This document shows, piece by piece, positions 59,072-64,000 of a DNA stretch of 64,000 bases (position 1 is the stretch's first letter; every line of letters starts with the position of its first letter). The translations under genes were made by a program, and so were the position numbers. Below the pieces are notes generated by a model. It was not told the origin of the DNA, made no database searches, and was given only the letters and a program-made list of their open reading frames with translations. Source of the DNA: Adineta ricciae. Taxonomy: Eukaryota; Rotifera; Eurotatoria; Adinetida; Adinetidae. The stretch covers positions 62,001 to 126,000 of the forward strand of contig CAJNOJ010000134.1 in NCBI GenBank assembly GCA_905250025.1, written 5' to 3'.

Positions 59072-60198
59072 TCCCCAATTCGTTCCCCAGCTGTTTCGCA
59101 CTTTCCAGTACGGTAAATTCGTCGTTGCATCAACCCCATAACCAACAATGACAACGGCATGATTTGTTGAACTCAGAGATGTTGGACATCCAGTTGGTTG
59201 AAAAACACCTTTTTGATAAGCATTGAAATTCGTCGATATTGTTTTGTATGCTTGTGTTGCTTGATTTCCGACGAAAAGCGACACCCACAAAGGTCCGTAG
59301 CTGACCAAAGCTTGTTGCATAGCAGCAGCATTGTTTGCTGCCACACTCTTGTATACGAGTGTTGGAAATCGTGCTCCTGCACCTGCGCTTGAGAAGGCAC
59401 ATTTACTAGCTCTGGCTTTGTAGGGATAGACTGATTCGCTTTTTTCCTGCCAAAGATTCGTTTGGAGATAGCTGAACGAGTTAGTGAAATAACCACCATT
59501 ACAACCCGAATCTCTGGTTGAACAATCGACGATCTGTTGTTCACTTAAGTCACTGTTGCTCTTGAACTGAACAGCATATTGAAATTCAAGTAAGGAAATA
59601 AAAGCGAATGCGTAACAAGAGCCACAACTGCCTTGATTTCTGATTGGTAATACCTTCAATATATGATAAAATGAAATTCTCGTATTCAGTAGTAAAACTC
59701 GGTACTTACAACAGGTATATTCGTTCCACTGACAACCCGTTGTGTGAAATCATACGATGTTGGTAGAGTACTCCGTTTGCTCAATGTTTTACCATCCCAT
59801 GTCAATAAAATATCACTTGGCTTGGCATTTGTCGAATTGATAACACCTTGTGGTAAGTTAATTCCACTACGTAGTACATTCAATTCATCAATAGTCCAAT
59901 CAGCTAAACTGGTCAATCCCAGAGTGTACGTGGCATCTGTTTGTCGATAATTCTCAATAATGGCACTGAGTGTATTCTTGAACGAGGCAAGACGAAGATC
60001 GTTTTCACCTGGTAGTAATGAAATTCGACCGAATTCCGTTTTGTATAATGTATAAAGACTTTTAACAGCATCATCTGTTTTTGTTGATAAACCTGTCGAC
60101 GCCACTGATGCGAGGAATGATTTGAATATGGAATCCAAATCTGCCCTGGTCACTTGTAGAACAAGAACAATAATAAAAAGGCTGATGATTTTCGCCAT
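59072..60198 (-). CDS. Papain-family cysteine protease (cathepsin L-like), C-terminus cut
   Basis: Secreted or lysosomal protease. Two exons, 60198-59710 and 59653-59072. Signal peptide MAKIISLFIIVLVLQVTRA, then an inhibitor propeptide (FKNTLSAIIENYRQTDATYT LGLTSLADWTIDEL, an ERFNIN-like helix). The mature domain begins LPTSYDFTQR. The oxyanion Gln and catalytic Cys are in RNQGSCGSCYAFAF, then SEQQIVDCSTRDSGCNGGYF, the His in TNHAVVIVGYG and the Asn in RNSWGTNWG. All four catalytic positions are present. The reading stops at the N at 59071, so the last ~25 residues are missing. The unusual join CDICCVVD/NSWGTNWG is an artefact. Confidence 0.9.
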
Positions 60199-61991
60199 TT
60201 TTGTGATATTTTAGTATTGACTTTTCCTTTCACTGAGTGTCTCGTCCTTTTATACTCGATGCGATTTGTTTTTTGCCCGGGCGTATTTTCGAGATATGAC
60301 ATCAGATAGAATACCACCTAAATGATTCTTAGTTGGCCATCAATGACATATGAAAAATAAAATTGAGCTTTTTCCCTATTGAAACCGTGAAAATACGTCA
60401 TATATTACATTTTTCTTCAGGGGAAAGATAAGTTATTGAAGCATATCCGACAAAAGCATATGAAAATGATTTGGTTTATAATGAATCATCGACTGTTACA
60501 TGCTGACCTTTAGAGGAGGTACCCATTAATTTCGTATTTGTAAGGGCCATTTGTCGTTTTCTCTTCCTACTGATGTAATCTTGATTACTAATATCTATCT
60601 AGGTGAAGAAATGGGTGTATCCATACGACTTTACTGTGGCCCGAAAGTAATATTCATGTTTAATGATCACTTCCTTTCACTGTATAGATAAAATCTAACA
60701 ATGGAAAGACGACAGACAGAGACGTGTTGAGATTCACTTGCAACGGCATTAGGAATGATAATCTGACACATTTGTACTTTCGTTAGTGTCAGTCTTGTTG
60801 CACTACGTATGAGAAATTTCCGTTGCATGTTCAGTACAGATGCTTTCAGTGGAAATCTTGTTTAAACGATTTCCCGAAAGAATCATTTCTGTCTATTTAA
60901 TAGCGCATTAATTCTCGTGTTGATGAAATCCAGACATTACCTAGTCTTTCGATCACGTTTTATTATAATTATTCGAAACCTCATCGGTTTTACTCAACGT
61001 TAAACAGATCGTCTCAAAATTTTGGATGAAAAACACGAACATTCATCTGGGTTTTTCATCATAGTTTGACAATATGATGCAATACCTGTCACAGTGCACT
61101 GTGTTGTCTCATTCAGTTCAAAAGATTCTCGTTTTGCATATCTCCCGAAGAATTTATTTCTATTTTATTTTCATTTGTAACGTGCCGTGTAATAAATCAT
61201 GTCTAAACGATCACCGGAAAACTCGACACGCATGTTATGGTTAATCTCTCATCACATGCACAGAATCTAATGTACCGTCAATTTCCGTTCGCTTCGAAAG
61301 CAAGAAGCAAGCTTATTATTAAGAAAACTAGAATTGACGTAGTTTGATTTGTACAAAAAGTCATATGGAATAACTAATCTGTAGCGCGTTGGTAAATAAC
61401 AAGAAAAATGACAACAGACAGAATAATGAAGTCTTGTGCAATTCTGTTCGTTGCATTCGTATCCATACGCGCCAGATTTTTGCAAATATGATAACTGATG
61501 TGTAGAGAACTAATTACATTTGATAAATTTGTCAAGTTTAGAAAAAAAAACAACGTTCTCTATTTATCTGATTAATTGTCATCAATTATGATAGACATTT
61601 GTAAGAATTTTTTCGGCGTCTTAGTCGCGAACAAGATGTTTCTTTTCGAACGATGATGAAATGAGAATCATGGCTTCGTTAGATGTTGAGTTTTCCTCGG
61701 TAAATACGTTGACAAAAGTGTATTTTTACATTCTGCTTTGAACAGGACACAATGTTATCATTAATGATTATAATTATAGTTGCTGTTCGTTCTTCTTCTT
61801 TTTTTTATGCTAGAAATTGTCTTTCTTATTTCCGTTTGGGAGACAGAAGAAGAGAAAATAGAGAAGCGGAAGAGCAGAGAACTAAAAAGAAGAAGAAATC
61901 TTCTCTCTTCAGCTTGAGTTTTATTTTCTGTCCGAGTCTCTTTTATTCGCCACGTCGATTTTTCTTCATTGAATATACAAATCAATGCAAT
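60199..61991. other. Divergent intergenic region
   Basis: About 1.8 kb between the cathepsin and GPCR start codons. No coding region recognised. A purine-rich GAAGAAG/GAGAAAATAGAGAAGCGGAAGAG stretch near 61845-61905 probably lies in the GPCR 5' UTR. Confidence 0.5.
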
Positions 61992-64000
61992 ATGCTCAAA
62001 ACCAATAATTCCGAGATATTGACCAATACAACCGAGAAAAATCTATTAGTTTTTCCAAATATCAATAATAATTTAATCTACTATTTCGTTCCTATTTACA
62101 CAATCTTGTTTCTCATCGGTACATTCGGTAACGGCCTTGTTATCATCAGTATCATCCGTTCCTCACGTCTTCGGACGGTGACAAACACTTATCTACTCAA
62201 CATAGCAGTCGCTGATTTCGTTCTCCTTCTTAGTGTTCCGTTCCTCATCGTAACAATTCTCGCTGAGGGTTGGATTTTCGGAAATGTCTTGTGCAAAATG
62301 TATTATAATTTCATCCATATTAATCAATATGTCAGTTCGTTACTACTGGCAGCGCTATCGTTCGATAGGTACCTTGCTGTCTGTCATCCTATTCGCGCAA
62401 TCGAATTTCGAACACGAACAAAATGCGTATTGATCATTGCGGGTATGTTAATATTCAAGAGATTTGTTTTTTTTTGTTATTCAATATGTTTCCGTAAAGG
62501 ATGTTGGCTCATCTCCGTTTTCTTTCTGGGTCCGACATGGGTCTTCGCAACAGTGACATCCGAACGGTTCGTCTTCTGGCTCGGCTATCGCGTCCAAAAG
62601 TAAGATATTTGCTTCGTAGTACAGCCACGCATATTGTAGGGCGATGCGTGAAAAAGGCTCATTGGTTTGTATTGAAATAGGATCGCTACCTTGAAGTTTT
62701 TCGCCGGATGAAATTAATGAGAAGAAAGATGTATAACACGCACTCACCAATTTAAGGACATTGGATTCGACACAATTATAGCTTTTCTTTCATGTCAAAC
62801 GAATTAACGCTCTAATCATATAAATCCCAGCAGAGAAGAATCGATGTTTTTAGAAACAGTATGAAGATAGATGATATATTTGGTGATGAAAAAATAGAAA
62901 ATAGGGCGAGAAAGGATGTCTTACGATCGATGAATTTCATTCGCGCCTTGATTAGATACCAAAAAAGCAAATTTACAATGATCTTTTCAAAGCAGCCAAA
63001 TTCAAAGATTATCCTACGGGAACTTTTTGTCAGAAACACGACCTTCTCTCGGAACCTCTGCAGAATTATCAAACTAACGAGTAGAAATGAGCACGGTAAA
63101 GAGATTCATTAGTATTGAGCTTAGTTTTTCACAATATATTATTTTCTTTTTATATGCGCACCACATTGATGACAAATAAAAGATAGTTAAGGCAACATGT
63201 CGATTTGAGTCTTCAAAAAAGAACTGTTTTTAATTGACATAGTTTCTGTTGTGCATTGAACTGTTAACATAAGGTTTTCCTCGATTAATCTTCTGAGAAA
63301 ATCAAAGACGCCTGACGCTCTTCGCGCACTTTGTTATTACCAACGATCTCAGTGTAAATCGAGTGGGATTTATCATATTTTCGGTAGTAACCTTCGCACC
63401 TAAAAATATCTATAAAATGACATTAAAAATTAATGAAAGGATTTTTACGATAAAGTACTCAGGGTGGACAAATATAGCCGATGTTAATAGATGATTGAAC
63501 AGAAAATATGGGAAATAAATCTCAAATGACAAGCATGAAATGAAAACTAAGAACACAATCATATCTTGAATCTGCAGATCCAAGTTACCCCCTTTGACGT
63601 CATCGAACTATAGGACTGCGCTGCACGGATGTTTTTTTTCCTTTTCCTTCTCGATTTCTTCACGAACGGATGTGTATAGTGCAGAGAAGGTTAGCAGATA
63701 AGAGCTTTTGGTCCCATTTAAACCAGAAAGAATTGGTAGAATTGAGCACGATAATTATGTTCAAGTGTTCTCTTCCCTGAAGCGGTACAGCTTATTCTTC
63801 GAAGAACATTCGCTTTAATGACCTAGGAAATTTTGTTTAGATGTGTCATTGATTTTCCATCGATTATCTTTACAATTCCGCCTGAAATTGTTTTCACTTA
63901 TTACGCATTTTTCCTTGGATTTCTCTTTCCGGTTTCAATGATCACAACGTTCTATATTCTTGTCCTTGTACGACTCAATCGCATTCGACGCAAGCACAAA
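61992..64000 (+). CDS. Class A peptide-type G-protein-coupled receptor (3' end outside window)
   Basis: Three exons are visible: 61992-62442, 62500-62599 and 63841 to the window end. The N-terminus has NNS and NTT glycosylation sites. Helix 1 is VPIYTILFLIGTFGNGLVII (GN), helix 2 NTYLLNIAVADFVLLLSVPF (LNIAVAD), and helix 3 ends AALSFDRYLAVCHP, a DRY motif. Helix 4 is CWLISVFFLGPTWVFATV. Helix 5 (FTYYAFFLGFLFPVSMITTF) follows an intron of about 1240 nt, very long for this window. The class resembles somatostatin/allatostatin-C/galanin receptors; the ligand is not predictable. I chose ATG 61992 because the 80 codons before it are repetitive, basic and unlike a receptor N-terminus. Confidence 0.85.

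Noticed and set aside
56324-60198. A VWA-cathepsin fusion protein
   Set aside because: The join lies exactly on the N at 59071 in mid-domain for both families; scaffold artefact.
61752-61991. 80-residue N-terminal extension of the GPCR
   Set aside because: Repetitive basic stretch from a purine tract, unlike receptor N-termini; the later ATG with glycosylation sites fits better.

Overview
The window looks like nuclear DNA of a small-genome invertebrate, most probably a bdelloid rotifer (Adineta/Rotaria type). Genes are AT-rich and dense, on both strands, and split by very small introns (about 45-60 nt, GT...AG). Clear animal genes (DNA polymerase lambda, a MED24-like Mediator subunit, a CNG channel, Rabex-5, DNase I, beta-COP, STIL, CARM1, ubiquilin, TEAD, peptide-type GPCRs) sit beside genes with bacterial or protist flavour (alpha/beta hydrolase, CHAP amidase, U-box/VWA/Hint protein, ADP-ribosyltransferase-TPR protein). 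Decayed Tc1 and mariner elements, a PIF1 helicase remnant and small inverted-repeat elements are also present. The species call is inference; no rRNA, mitochondrial or telomeric marker is present.

Layout. 0-4.3 kb: 3' end of POLL, then a complete MED24-like gene. 4.5-5.5 kb: a broken copy of the hydrolase plus CNG exon 2, whose intact versions lie at 12.5-13.9 kb. 5.5-9.4 kb: gene-poor, with repeat traces. 9.37-12.10 kb: a Tc1-like element (DD34E) carrying a nested insertion built of ~125-bp tandem repeats. 12.5-21 kb: a tidy block of intact genes (hydrolase, CNG channel, Rabex-5, DNase I, C-type lectin/EGF membrane protein). 21.9-23.3 kb: beta-COP with its middle missing at a single N. 23.7-30.7 kb: a decayed zone (orphan exons, a 5'-truncated gene, a MITE, a GPCR tail, mariner, PIF1 remnant, GC-rich repeats). 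31-41.8 kb: acetyltransferase, STIL, CARM1, ubiquilin. 43.3-45 kb: TEAD, with a partial second copy at 48.3 kb. 49.3-60.2 kb: CHAP amidase, U-box/VWA/Hint gene, ART-TPR gene, F-box/LRR-like gene, partial second copies of the first two, and a cathepsin. 62-64 kb: a class A GPCR running off the end.

Two themes link the parts. First, local duplication followed by decay recurs at least five times (hydrolase/CNG, the CHAP+Vint block, TEAD exons, the STIL 3' end, an acetyltransferase promoter). Second, the six single-N positions (9802, 11850, 22378, 27729, 56323, 59071) all fall at suspicious junctions: exact or near-exact repeats of ~0.22 kb, an internally deleted beta-COP, and fusions of unrelated genes in mid-exon. 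They should be read as scaffold joins, not biology. The most interesting gene-level content is the U-box/VWA/Hint protein beside a CHAP amidase, and a lipid-anchored ART-TPR protein that appears to lack its catalytic glutamate.
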